From assembly GCA_027306505.1 (NCBI GenBank), contig DAHUZP010000069.1, forward strand, positions 1 to 38,760: a stretch of DNA of 38,760 nt, written 5' to 3'. Positions within the stretch are counted from its first letter, which is position 1, and each line of letters opens with the position of its first letter. The stretch is from Thermoplasmata archaeon. Its GTDB lineage: Archaea > Thermoplasmatota > Thermoplasmata > Lutacidiplasmatales > UBA184. The translations under genes were made by a program, and so were the position numbers. The notes below the pieces were generated by a model that saw only the letters and a list, made by a program, of their open reading frames with translations, was not told the origin of the DNA and searched no databases. Positions 16,707 through 24,136 of this stretch are shown piece by piece.

Positions 16707-16832
16707 CGCTCGGCGAGGATCGGGAGAGGCTTGACGCTTCTCGCCCCCCTGCGGAGGAGGAGGCGGCCCGCAGGAGCGCCCGTTCAGCCCAACGCAGCGT
16801 CGGAGCGGCCCGCTAGAGGCTCCCCCCCCGGC

Positions 16833-18074
16833 TCAGGACGCGCCAGCGGAGGGAGAGGCGGGGGACCGTGGTTTGGGAGGAGGGGCGTTCGGAACGAACG
16901 GCAGCGGCACGACCTTCGCCGGCGCGCGTCGCCCCCGGACCTCTAGCTCGAGCCGGGTCCCGTTCCCCGAGAGCGCGGCCGGTAGGTAGGCCAGGGCGAT
17001 CCCCTGACCTAGCGTGGGCGACAGGCAGCCGGAGCTCACGTGGCCCACCAGCTTCCCCTCGTGGAAGAGCGGGGTGCCGTGCCGCGGGATGACGGAGGGA
17101 TCGTCGGCCAGAAGACCGGTCCATCGGTCGTACTTCCCCTCCTTCTTCTGCTTCTCCAGGGCGTCGCGTCCCACGAACGGATGGTCCAGGTCGAGGAAGC
17201 GATCCATGCAGGCCTCCACGGGCGTCCGGTCCCTGTGGAAGTCCACCCCGGAAAGGAGGAAACCCTTCTCCATCCGCAGCGTGTCGCGGGCCCCCAGGCC
17301 GCACGGCACCGCGCCGTGGGCCACGAGGTCCTTCCAGACCTCGACGCAGCGGTCGGCCCCGACGAATACCTCGAAGCCGAGCTCCCCCGTGTAGCCCGTC
17401 CGGCTGACGAAGGCCTCGGCGCCGGAGAGCAGCCGGGAGGCGAACCCCTTCCCGAAGTGGCGGGCGCCCTTCTCCCCGAACCGGAAGTATCCCCCCGTGT
17501 AGGGCTTGAGGGAAAGGTCCCACCCGTAGCGGCTCTCCAGGAGCTCGCGGGAGCGGGGGCCCTGGACCGCGATGATCCCCATCTTGCCGTTGTGGGGAAC
17601 GATCTCCACGCCCTCGGTACGGTGCTGCAGGAGGACCTCGACGATCCGGGGCGCGGTGCCCGCGTTCGGGACGAAGAGGAAGCTCTGGGGCTCCGCCTCC
17701 TCGTCGAGGCGCGTGAAGATGAGGTCGTCCAGCATCCTCGCCTCCGCGTCGAGGAAGAAGGAGTAACGGCAGCGCCCCGGGGGCGTCAAGAGGGCGTTCC
17801 CCGGCGTCCGTCGAGCGAGCAGGGAAGCAGAGCCCTTCCCTTCCAGCGAGACGATCCCCATGTGGGAGACGTCGAAGACCCCGACCTGCTCCCGGACCGC
17901 CCGGTGCTCCTCCAAGATCCCTGTGCGGGTGTAGTAGAGCGGCATCTCCCAGCCCGCGAAAGGGACCATGTGGCCCTCGGCCGCGACGTGCACCGCGTGG
18001 AGCGGGGTCTGCCGGGGGGGCGCGGCGGGAGAGGCGCCCGCCTCCCCGGCGGCGCTCGCGGCCTGGTCGGTCAT
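16833..18074 (-). CDS. gcvT: Aminomethyltransferase (glycine cleavage T protein)-like
   Basis: GcvT moves the aminomethyl carbon from lipoyl-GcvH to tetrahydrofolate. The 413-residue protein has the folate-binding domain: MVPFAGWEMPLYYT, FDVSHMGIVSLEGKG, NGKMGIIAVQGPRSRELLE, RTGYTGELGFEVFV and CGLGARDTLRMEKGFLLSG, then the C-terminal barrel (FVGRDALEKQK, GHVSSGCLSPTLGQGIALAY). It carries extra Ala/Pro-rich tails at both ends. The start overlaps the purP stop (ATGA). Neither gcvH nor gcvP is in the window, so it could serve the glycine cleavage system elsewhere or another folate-dependent demethylation; its place after purP fits one-carbon metabolism. Confidence 0.93.
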   Translation of the reverse strand: MTDQAASAAGEAGASPAAPPRQTPLHAVHVAAEGHMVPFAGWEMPLYYTRTGILEEHRAVREQVGVFDVSHMGIVSLEGKGSASLLARRTPGNALLTPPGRCRYSFFLDAEARMLDDLIFTRLDEEAEPQSFLFVPNAGTAPRIVEVLLQHRTEGVEIVPHNGKMGIIAVQGPRSRELLESRYGWDLSLKPYTGGYFRFGEKGARHFGKGFASRLLSGAEAFVSRTGYTGELGFEVFVGADRCVEVWKDLVAHGAVPCGLGARDTLRMEKGFLLSGVDFHRDRTPVEACMDRFLDLDHPFVGRDALEKQKKEGKYDRWTGLLADDPSVIPRHGTPLFHEGKLVGHVSSGCLSPTLGQGIALAYLPAALSGNGTRLELEVRGRRAPAKVVPLPFVPNAPPPKPRSPASPSAGAS

Positions 18075-19225
18075 GTGACGAGCTCCTCCAGACGACCCTC
18101 GTCGAGCGCGCGGCGCAGCTCGAAGGCCATGCGCCGACCGGAGGACATCGGTACCCGCCAGAGCGTGTTGCCGTAGGGGTGACCCAGGGCCATGTGGATG
18201 TTCGTGCCCCCTCCGAGCCGGGCCGCGACATCGAAGACGAAGGGCTTGCCGTCCTTGTCCACGCAGGTCTGCAGGCAGAAGGGCCCGATGATCCCGGGAG
18301 GGTAGCGCTCCCTCGCGGCGTCCACGAACTTCTCCCCCAGCTTGAACACCTCCTCCAGGAGCGACTCCCTCACCGTGAGGCTCCCGTGCCCGACCACCGT
18401 GTACTCGGGGATGCGGGCCACGTCCGGCAGCGCGAGCTGCTGCTCGGCCGGGAGCCGCACCATGCCGTCCAGCGAGCTCTCCCTCCGCTCGTCGATCCCG
18501 AGGAGCTCCAGACGCTCGATGCGGGGGGCGAGCGGGCTCAGGAAGTAGTTGAAATTGAACACCGGTCCCAGCACGTACTGCTCGACCCGTGCTTTCCCCA
18601 GGTCCTCCTGCGTCACCGTGCCCTGCTCAAGGAGGGTTCTCGACTTCCTCTGGTACTCCTCGTACGAGGCGCAGGTGAAGAACCCGCGTTCCAGCCGCTT
18701 CGTCGCGTGGGGGAGCTTCACGATGCTGAGGCCCCCGATCTGCTTCGGGTCCGGGATGAGGCGGGGGGTGGGGATCTGCGCCCGCTCGAGGAGCGTGTAG
18801 TAGTTCTCCCGCTCGCTGCGCTCCTCGATGCGGAGCATCGCCCGGGAGCCCAGGATCGGCAGCGCGAGCTTCTCCTCCACGTCGTCGATGGAGAGGTAGG
18901 AGGAGAGGGCCCGGTTGGGAACCAAGAGGACCCCGGACTGCCGGAGCCGCTCCTGCACCTGCTCATGGAGCAGCTCGTCGAACCGCTCCAGCACCTGCGC
19001 CGTGTCGACGCAGCCCCGCAGGAGGTTCCCGGTCACGTCCCGGTAGGCCCGGAAGTACTGGCTGTAGGTCTTCTCCCGGCCCCGCTGGCAGAGCGCCAGG
19101 GTCCGGAAGCCCTCGGACGCCGCCCCATCGAAGGTGTCCAAGGCGGAGTGCGAGGCCACCGCCGCCACCACCGGAGGTTGCGGGTATTCCTTGAGACGAG
19201 CTTGGACCTTCGCCCGGTCGATCAC
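18071..19225 (-). CDS. purP: Formate-dependent FAICAR synthetase, ATP-grasp
   Basis: PurP forms FAICAR from AICAR, formate and ATP, the archaeal replacement for the folate-dependent transformylase of PurH. 384 residues, normal length. Family stretches are VVAAVASHSALDTFDGA near the N-terminus, TLALCQRGREKTY, LVPNRALSSYL, SIVKLPHATKRLERGFF (ATP-grasp), QYVLGPVFNFNYFLSPL, RIPEYTVVGHG and FVFDVAARLGGGTNIHMALG near the C-terminus. GTG 19225 overlaps the upstream dehydrogenase stop (GTGA) and its own stop overlaps gcvT (ATGA). Some archaea carry a second PurP-like paralogue of unclear role; that cannot be excluded here. Confidence 0.94.
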   Translation of the reverse strand: MIDRAKVQARLKEYPQPPVVAAVASHSALDTFDGAASEGFRTLALCQRGREKTYSQYFRAYRDVTGNLLRGCVDTAQVLERFDELLHEQVQERLRQSGVLLVPNRALSSYLSIDDVEEKLALPILGSRAMLRIEERSERENYYTLLERAQIPTPRLIPDPKQIGGLSIVKLPHATKRLERGFFTCASYEEYQRKSRTLLEQGTVTQEDLGKARVEQYVLGPVFNFNYFLSPLAPRIERLELLGIDERRESSLDGMVRLPAEQQLALPDVARIPEYTVVGHGSLTVRESLLEEVFKLGEKFVDAARERYPPGIIGPFCLQTCVDKDGKPFVFDVAARLGGGTNIHMALGHPYGNTLWRVPMSSGRRMAFELRRALDEGRLEELVT

Positions 19226-21540
19226 TTGGGTCGCCCCCGCACCGCGGGTGTCACGGGACCCGCCGGTCCTGTCGGAGCGCCGGGAGAGATAAGGGCGAGG
19301 GCTCGGGCGACGCGCTCGGGGGTGAGCGGGAGTTCGAGGACGCGCGAACCGGTCGCGTCCGCGACGGCGTTCGCCACGGTGGCGGGCACCGGGATGATCG
19401 GAGGTTCTCCGACACCCTTCGACCCCTGCGGGCCGCTGCCGGGGAAGCCCTCGATCGCGATGATGCGCAGGTCCGAGGGGGCGTCCCGGATGGTCGGGAC
19501 CCGGTAGTCGAGGAGCCCCGCGTTCTGCAGCCTCCCCTCGGAGGTGATGAGCCCTTCCTCGGAGAGGGCCGTACCCAGCCCCATCACCAGGCCCCCTTCG
19601 ACCTGTCCCCGGTACCCCTCACGGTCGAGCACCTTCCCCGCGTCGTGGAAGGCGGCGTAGCGGACGACGCGGACGCTCCCCGTATCGGGATCGACGCGGA
19701 CCTCGGCCAGGTGGACGGCCGCGATGAGGTCCGAGTAGGCGTAAAGATCCCCCTCCACCGCCCCGGAGGAGTCGAGCTCGTGGGACCGGCCGTACTCCTT
19801 CCCGTGCGCCCGGAGCCCTCCCCCGTTGCGCTCCTCCTCCGTGAGATAGCCCAAGAGGGGACCGGTGCCACGAGGGGACCGGACGAACACTTCCCCGCCC
19901 TGGAGGTCCAGACGGAGCTTCCCACGGGAGGTCCGAGGACGCGGGGTCGCCTCGCCGGCTTCCCCCGGGGAATGGTCACTTCGGCGCGCGAGCTCCTTGA
20001 GGAGCGCTTCGCACCCCTTTTCCACCGCCCGGCCCAGGGCGATCACGGTCCGGCTGCCGAAGACCCCGCTGTCGAAGGGGGCGGTGGACGTGTCACCATA
20101 GACGACCTCGACCGCGTCCTCGGGAAGGCCGGTCGCCTGGGCGGCGATGACCCGCAAGCCCTCCACGACGGACCCGCTGCCGATCTCCCGTTCCCCCTGG
20201 AGGATGGTGAGGCCCTTGGGGCCGAGCGTGAGGACCGCCTCCCCTCCCATCGATGTGCCGGTGGACCAGAACCCCAACCCCACCCCGATCCCGTGACCGG
20301 GCGCGAGGCCTCTCCTCCATTCCTTCTCGAGGGCCCGGGCCTGCTCGAGAGCCGCGGCGGCGGCGAAGGGGGGGACCTCCTGACCGAAGGGGGTCCGGTC
20401 CCCCGTACGCCACACCTGCTCCAGGCGGAGCTGGAACGGGTCCACCTTGAGCCGCCGGGCCAGGGAGTCCATGTGACCGTCGGAGGCGAAGGTGCACTGG
20501 GGGGCGAGGGGAGCCCGGTGGGGGCCGAAGGGCGCGCGGTGGGTGCGGAGGGCGTACCCTTCCAGCTCCCAGGTGTCCCAGCGGTACGGTCCGAGCGTGA
20601 AGCCGAGGGAATAGCCCAGGGCGAAGTCCCTCCCCGGCAGGGAGGCCCCCGTGTCGAGGAGGAGACGGGTCCGCCGGGCGAACGGCTTGCCGTCCCGCAC
20701 GCAGGTCGCCATGCGGAAGATCGCGGGCTGCGTGGTTCGCGTGAACAGGAACTCCTCCCGGAACGAGAGGGAAAGGCGGACCGGCCGGTCCGTGAGGCGC
20801 GAGAGCAGCAGCGCATGGGTCTCGAGCAGGGCCTCGTTCTTGCCGCCGAAGCCCCCACCGACCCAGGTCCCCTCGACCCGGACCTTCGCCTCGGGCAGGT
20901 GGAGCTTGTCCGCGATGTCCTCCCTCATCCCGAACGGCGTCTGGGTGGTGGTCTGAACGTGCCAGTCGTCCCCCTGGACCCGCGCGAGGCACGCATGGGG
21001 CTCCATGGGGACCTGGGCCACCATCGGGGTGCGGAAGGTCTCCTCGTGGACCAGGTCGGCCTCCGCGACCGCCCTCTCGAAGTCACCTCGTCGGGCGAGC
21101 ACGTGGGCGTTCACCCGCTCGTGCCGCTTCATCGTCTCGACGTCCGGCCACTCCGGGAACTCCTTCTCGAGGTCCGTGAAGGCGGGGAGCACCTCCCACT
21201 CGGCCTTCGACTGCAAGAACCGCGCCGCCGCGCGCGCCTCCACGAGGCTTTGGGCGGCGACCACGGCGACCGGCTCGCCCTGGAAGCGGCACTCCGTCTC
21301 CACGAGGAGCGGGCGCGAGGGGTCCCAGCGTCGCTTCGGCAGGACCCGCGGGATGTCCCCGGCAGTGAGGACCGCGCGCACTCCGGGCATGGCCCGGGCC
21401 TCTTCGACGGGGAGCGAGCGGAGACGGGCGTGGGGATGCACGGAGGTCGCGTAGGCGGCCCAGAGCATCTGGGGGGCCGCGAGGTCCGCGCCGTAGGTGA
21501 GCGCTCCCCGCGCCTTCGGCAGCGCGTCGGTCCGCCTCAC
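19222..21540 (-). CDS. Xanthine dehydrogenase-family molybdenum-binding subunit
   Basis: A 772-residue large subunit of a molybdenum hydroxylase of the xanthine dehydrogenase / CO dehydrogenase type, holding the molybdopterin site. It starts with the usual RRTDALPKARGALTYGADL and shows GVRAVLTAGDIP, EPVAVVAAQSLVEAR, VEGTWVGGGFGGKNEALLE (cofactor loop), GEREIGSGS and near the end SKGVGEPPIIPVPATVANAV, in which Glu of GEPP is the conserved catalytic Glu. The AYRSF(C) cysteine motif of CO dehydrogenase is absent, so CO is not the likely substrate. GTG 21540 overlaps the small-subunit stop (GTGA); the protein stop overlaps purP. Substrate unknown; the purP neighbour makes a purine plausible. Confidence 0.92.
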   Translation of the reverse strand: MRRTDALPKARGALTYGADLAAPQMLWAAYATSVHPHARLRSLPVEEARAMPGVRAVLTAGDIPRVLPKRRWDPSRPLLVETECRFQGEPVAVVAAQSLVEARAAARFLQSKAEWEVLPAFTDLEKEFPEWPDVETMKRHERVNAHVLARRGDFERAVAEADLVHEETFRTPMVAQVPMEPHACLARVQGDDWHVQTTTQTPFGMREDIADKLHLPEAKVRVEGTWVGGGFGGKNEALLETHALLLSRLTDRPVRLSLSFREEFLFTRTTQPAIFRMATCVRDGKPFARRTRLLLDTGASLPGRDFALGYSLGFTLGPYRWDTWELEGYALRTHRAPFGPHRAPLAPQCTFASDGHMDSLARRLKVDPFQLRLEQVWRTGDRTPFGQEVPPFAAAAALEQARALEKEWRRGLAPGHGIGVGLGFWSTGTSMGGEAVLTLGPKGLTILQGEREIGSGSVVEGLRVIAAQATGLPEDAVEVVYGDTSTAPFDSGVFGSRTVIALGRAVEKGCEALLKELARRSDHSPGEAGEATPRPRTSRGKLRLDLQGGEVFVRSPRGTGPLLGYLTEEERNGGGLRAHGKEYGRSHELDSSGAVEGDLYAYSDLIAAVHLAEVRVDPDTGSVRVVRYAAFHDAGKVLDREGYRGQVEGGLVMGLGTALSEEGLITSEGRLQNAGLLDYRVPTIRDAPSDLRIIAIEGFPGSGPQGSKGVGEPPIIPVPATVANAVADATGSRVLELPLTPERVARALALISPGAPTGPAGPVTPAVRGRPK

Positions 21541-22151
21541 GCTCCCTCCCTCCGCCCTCCGGTGTCCCCCGGCCCCGCCCTCTGACGGGGGCGTGGGGCC
21601 CTGGCGGGAGGACCGCCCTGGACGACCTCGAAGTGAGAAGCCTCGCGCGGAGGGGTCGACCCTGCCGGAGCGGTCTCCTGCAGGAGGGAGGAGAGGGCCC
21701 GGAGGATCCCGAAGTACCCCGTGCAGCGGCACAGGTTCCCGCCAAGCTCGCGCGCGAGCTCCTCGGGGTCACGGGGCAGCTCACCCTTCCGCTCCCGTAG
21801 GAGAGCTTCCACCGCGACCACGAACCCCGGGGTGCAGTAGCCGCACTGCACCGCCCCTGAGGCCGCAAAGGCCTCGGCCACCGTCCTCGCCCCCTCGCTA
21901 TGCTCGACGAGGTGCTCGGGGGTCTCCACCGGGCGACCTTGGACCTCGTGAGCGAGCATGAGGCACGAGAGCGTGCTCTTCCCGTCGACCAGCACCGTGC
22001 AGGACCCGCAGTCGCCGGTCCGGCACCCTTCCTTCACGCCCTTGAGGCCGAGCCGCCACCGGAGGAGGTCCAAGAGGCGCTCGTCCTCAGGGACGTCCTC
22101 CACGGCCCGGGTCTCCCCGTTGAGCTTGAGCGAGAGCGACCGTCCGGTCAT
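21537..22151 (-). CDS. Xanthine dehydrogenase-family [2Fe-2S] subunit
   Basis: A 204-residue iron-sulfur subunit that passes electrons from the molybdenum site to FAD. The plant-ferredoxin-type cluster motif is GCRTGDCGSCTVLVDG followed by LSC, and the second, all-helical cluster is CGYCTPGF followed by NLCRCTGY, together the eight ligand cysteines of the family. The last 45 residues are a Pro/Arg-rich tail beyond the usual length. ATG 22151 is chosen because AGGAGG lies 8 nt upstream and the ATG overlaps the stop of the FAD subunit (ATGA). Confidence 0.94.
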   Translation of the reverse strand: MTGRSLSLKLNGETRAVEDVPEDERLLDLLRWRLGLKGVKEGCRTGDCGSCTVLVDGKSTLSCLMLAHEVQGRPVETPEHLVEHSEGARTVAEAFAASGAVQCGYCTPGFVVAVEALLRERKGELPRDPEELARELGGNLCRCTGYFGILRALSSLLQETAPAGSTPPREASHFEVVQGGPPARAPRPRQRAGPGDTGGRREGA

Positions 22152-23014
22152 CCACGGACCTCCTTCGCGAGCGGAGAGCGGAGGACGTCCTCCACCCCGC
22201 GTCGGACCAGGACCTGCAGGAGGTGGCGACGGTACTCCTCCGCCGCCCGGAGGTCCGTCGCGAACCTCGCCTCCTCGGCCGCCCGTTGGGCAGCGAGGGC
22301 CACGTCCTCCTGGGAGGGTTCCTCCGACACCAGGGTCGCTTCGGCCCGGATCAAACGTTGCACCGTCGGGGTGGTCCCCCCGGCGACCAGGTTCCACCGC
22401 AGGCCCCCGGCCTGTGCCGGGTGGCGGACCACGGCGAGCCCGACCTGGGAGATGTCGTTCGCCGGCCGCACGCGCTGCCAGCGATACGTGCCCGGACGCG
22501 GGAGCGGGACCCGCACGTCCTCCACGAGCTCCCCGGGACGGAGACCGGTCTTCCACGACCCTTGGACGAACTCTTCGAGCGGCAGGGTCCGCCGACCCTC
22601 CCGGCTGCGGAGGGTGAGGAGCGAGCGGAGCGCGATCAAGGGGGGCAGGAGGTCCGAGGAGGAGGAGGCCCGCACCACGTTGCCTCCCAGCGTCGCCCGG
22701 TGCCGTAGCTGGACGCTCCCCACCTCGGCGATCGCCTCCACCAGGGCCGGGAGCCGGGCGCAGAGCCGGGGGTCGAGCTCGAGCGTGCGCAACGGCACGA
22801 GGCTCCCGATCCGCACCTCCTCCGGACCCACCTCGTAGGCCTGGAGCGGGAGGCGGGAGAGAGAGACCACATGGCGGGGGGAGAAGCGGCGGAACTCCAT
22901 CGCGAGGAGCAGGTCCGTTCCCCCAGCGATGGGCAACGTGGAGCCCGGAGGGCCCTTCTCCAGGAGGGCCCAGGCCTCCTCGAAGGTGGTGGGGAAGTGG
23001 AGCTCGAAGGGCAT
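22148..23014 (-). CDS. Xanthine dehydrogenase-family FAD-binding subunit
   Basis: A 288-residue medium subunit of the molybdenum hydroxylase that holds FAD and passes electrons onward. The FAD loop is LPIAGGTDLLLAM (about residues 28-40), followed by VSLSRLPLQ, and the second signature QLRHRATLGGNVVRASSSSD (about 102-121). The C-terminal CODH/XDH FAD domain runs to the end (DISQVGLAVV, LVAGGTTPTVQR). It is the first gene of a five-gene run with 4-nt overlaps. ATG 23014 lies where transcription should begin from the box at 23036-23045, so the operon mRNA is probably leaderless. Confidence 0.93.
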   Translation of the reverse strand: MPFELHFPTTFEEAWALLEKGPPGSTLPIAGGTDLLLAMEFRRFSPRHVVSLSRLPLQAYEVGPEEVRIGSLVPLRTLELDPRLCARLPALVEAIAEVGSVQLRHRATLGGNVVRASSSSDLLPPLIALRSLLTLRSREGRRTLPLEEFVQGSWKTGLRPGELVEDVRVPLPRPGTYRWQRVRPANDISQVGLAVVRHPAQAGGLRWNLVAGGTTPTVQRLIRAEATLVSEEPSQEDVALAAQRAAEEARFATDLRAAEEYRRHLLQVLVRRGVEDVLRSPLAKEVRG

Positions 23015-23035
23015 GGCGACCCTCGAAGTCGCGAC

Positions 23036-23045
23036 CCTTCAATCC
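23036..23045 (-). promoter_or_regulatory. TATA-like box for the dehydrogenase-purP-gcvT operon
   Basis: GGATTGAAGG on the minus strand, centre about 23041, exactly about 26 bp before ATG 23014. It faces the regulator promoter at 23116-23124 with about 75 bp between them, room for a shared operator. Confidence 0.4.
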
Positions 23046-23115
23046 CCTTTCCCATGCCCGCCCAGGGGCTCCGCCCGCCGGACGCATGGCCCGGGACGGA
23101 GCCCTCGGCTCGCAA

Positions 23116-23124
23116 CGTTCAAGT
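23116..23124 (+). promoter_or_regulatory. TATA-like box for the winged-helix regulator
   Basis: CGTTCAAGT, centre about 23120, predicts transcription from about 23146 and a 14-nt leader before GTG 23160. It uses the same TTCAAG form as the Kelch gene box. Confidence 0.4.
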
Positions 23125-23159
23125 GGAGGGCTCGTCGTTCCCTGGGTCGGGGGTAGGCC

Positions 23160-23669
23160 GTGACCTTCGAGATCCAGCTGCGCTACACGACCCCGCTCAC
23201 TCCGGTGAAGGACGTGGACGAGGTCCTTCGGGAGTTCCTCACCTTGGTGGGCTATCTCCCGGAGGGGGAGGGGAGCGATCGCTCCATCGCCTACCGCCTG
23301 GTCCGGGACTGCCTGCTCCGCAACCCGGAGCGACCGTGGTATCCGGAGGAGCTCTCGGGGGTGCTCAAGACCAGCAAGCCCACGGTCTATCGTCACATCA
23401 ACAAGCTCAAGGCCATGGACCTGCTCGAGGAGGTTCCCGAGGTCAAGGAGAGCGGGAAGGGCCGCAAGGGCTACCGCATCCGATACGGGAACCTGGCGCG
23501 GGCCTGGGACTTCGTGGAAGCGAACGCCCAGAACGCCCTCAAGCGCTACCGGGAGACCGTGGACCACCTGCAAGGCCTCGTGGAGGTCGCGCGGCGTCCC
23601 GGCGCGACCTCCCCGGGGGACCGGAAGGAGGGGGGACGGGTCCCCGCACCCCCCCTGGCACACCCCTGA
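23160..23669 (+). CDS. Winged-helix transcriptional regulator
   Basis: A 169-residue DNA-binding protein. A winged helix occupies about residues 45-105: ERPWYPEELSGVLKTSKPTV is helix-turn plus recognition helix, followed by YRHINKLKAMDLLEEV and the wing GKGRKGYRIR. A C-terminal helix (AWDFVEANAQNALKRYRETV) probably dimerises as a coiled coil, and the last 25 residues are Pro/Gly-rich. The fold is of the ArsR/TrmB-like group common in archaea. It is divergent from the molybdenum hydroxylase operon with 145 bp between start codons, so regulation of that operon is the first hypothesis; no ligand domain is seen. Confidence 0.82.
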   Translation: MTFEIQLRYTTPLTPVKDVDEVLREFLTLVGYLPEGEGSDRSIAYRLVRDCLLRNPERPWYPEELSGVLKTSKPTVYRHINKLKAMDLLEEVPEVKESGKGRKGYRIRYGNLARAWDFVEANAQNALKRYRETVDHLQGLVEVARRPGATSPGDRKEGGRVPAPPLAHP

Positions 23670-23755
23670 AAGCGGTACCGCACGCTGAGGCAGGGCTTGC
23701 GTAGGGTGGAAATAGGCTGACCCCCTCGTGTGGAGAACCGAGGTAACCCCCAAGA

Positions 23756-24055
23756 ATGCCTGAGGAGAGGAAGCGCTCCAGCATGACGCTCACCCCGGGG
23801 TCCACCGTCCAGGTGCGCTCAGGCGACAAGGGGGAGGACCCCCTCGTGACCACCGGAACGTTCCGAGGCTACGTAGGGCTCGGCAGCGGCGACCAGGCCC
23901 TGTCCATCGAGCTCGACGAATCGAACGGGAAGGAGGCGAAGGGCCGCATCCGGCTCATCCCGTCGGCGATGATCCTCTCCATCGACATCCTGCACCACGT
24001 CAAGCCCGAGGAAGAGAAGAAGGTCCCCGAGCAGGTGCAGGTCTACTTCGGCTGA
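23756..24055 (+). CDS. Small conserved-looking beta-barrel protein, Sm/SH3-like
   Basis: A 99-residue soluble protein. The central 70 residues alternate short beta strands and polar turns (TPGSTVQVRSGDKG, TTGTFRGYVGLGSGDQALSI, GRIRLIPSAMILSIDIL), which fits a small Sm-like or SH3-like barrel, often an RNA- or DNA-binding fold in archaea. I do not recognise a named family, so the fold is a pattern-based guess. The C-terminal 20 residues are a charged Glu/Lys helix. ATG 23756 has GAGGT 11 nt upstream and a weak TATA-like GGAAATAGG near 23712. ATG 23783 is an internal alternative start. Confidence 0.75.
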   Translation: MPEERKRSSMTLTPGSTVQVRSGDKGEDPLVTTGTFRGYVGLGSGDQALSIELDESNGKEAKGRIRLIPSAMILSIDILHHVKPEEEKKVPEQVQVYFG

Positions 24056-24105
24056 CGTCTCCCGTTCCGGGGGACCCGCGTCGAAGGGCCCTGGGCGAAG
24101 GACTG

Positions 24106-24114
24106 ACTTTATCC
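24106..24114 (+). promoter_or_regulatory. TATA-like box for the DNA methyltransferase gene
   Basis: ACTTTATCC, centre about 24110. The start predicted 26 bp later is 24136-24137, which is the GTG of the methyltransferase, so the message is leaderless. Confidence 0.6.
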
Positions 24115-24136
24115 ATCGTCCCCGAGCTTCCCTTCC

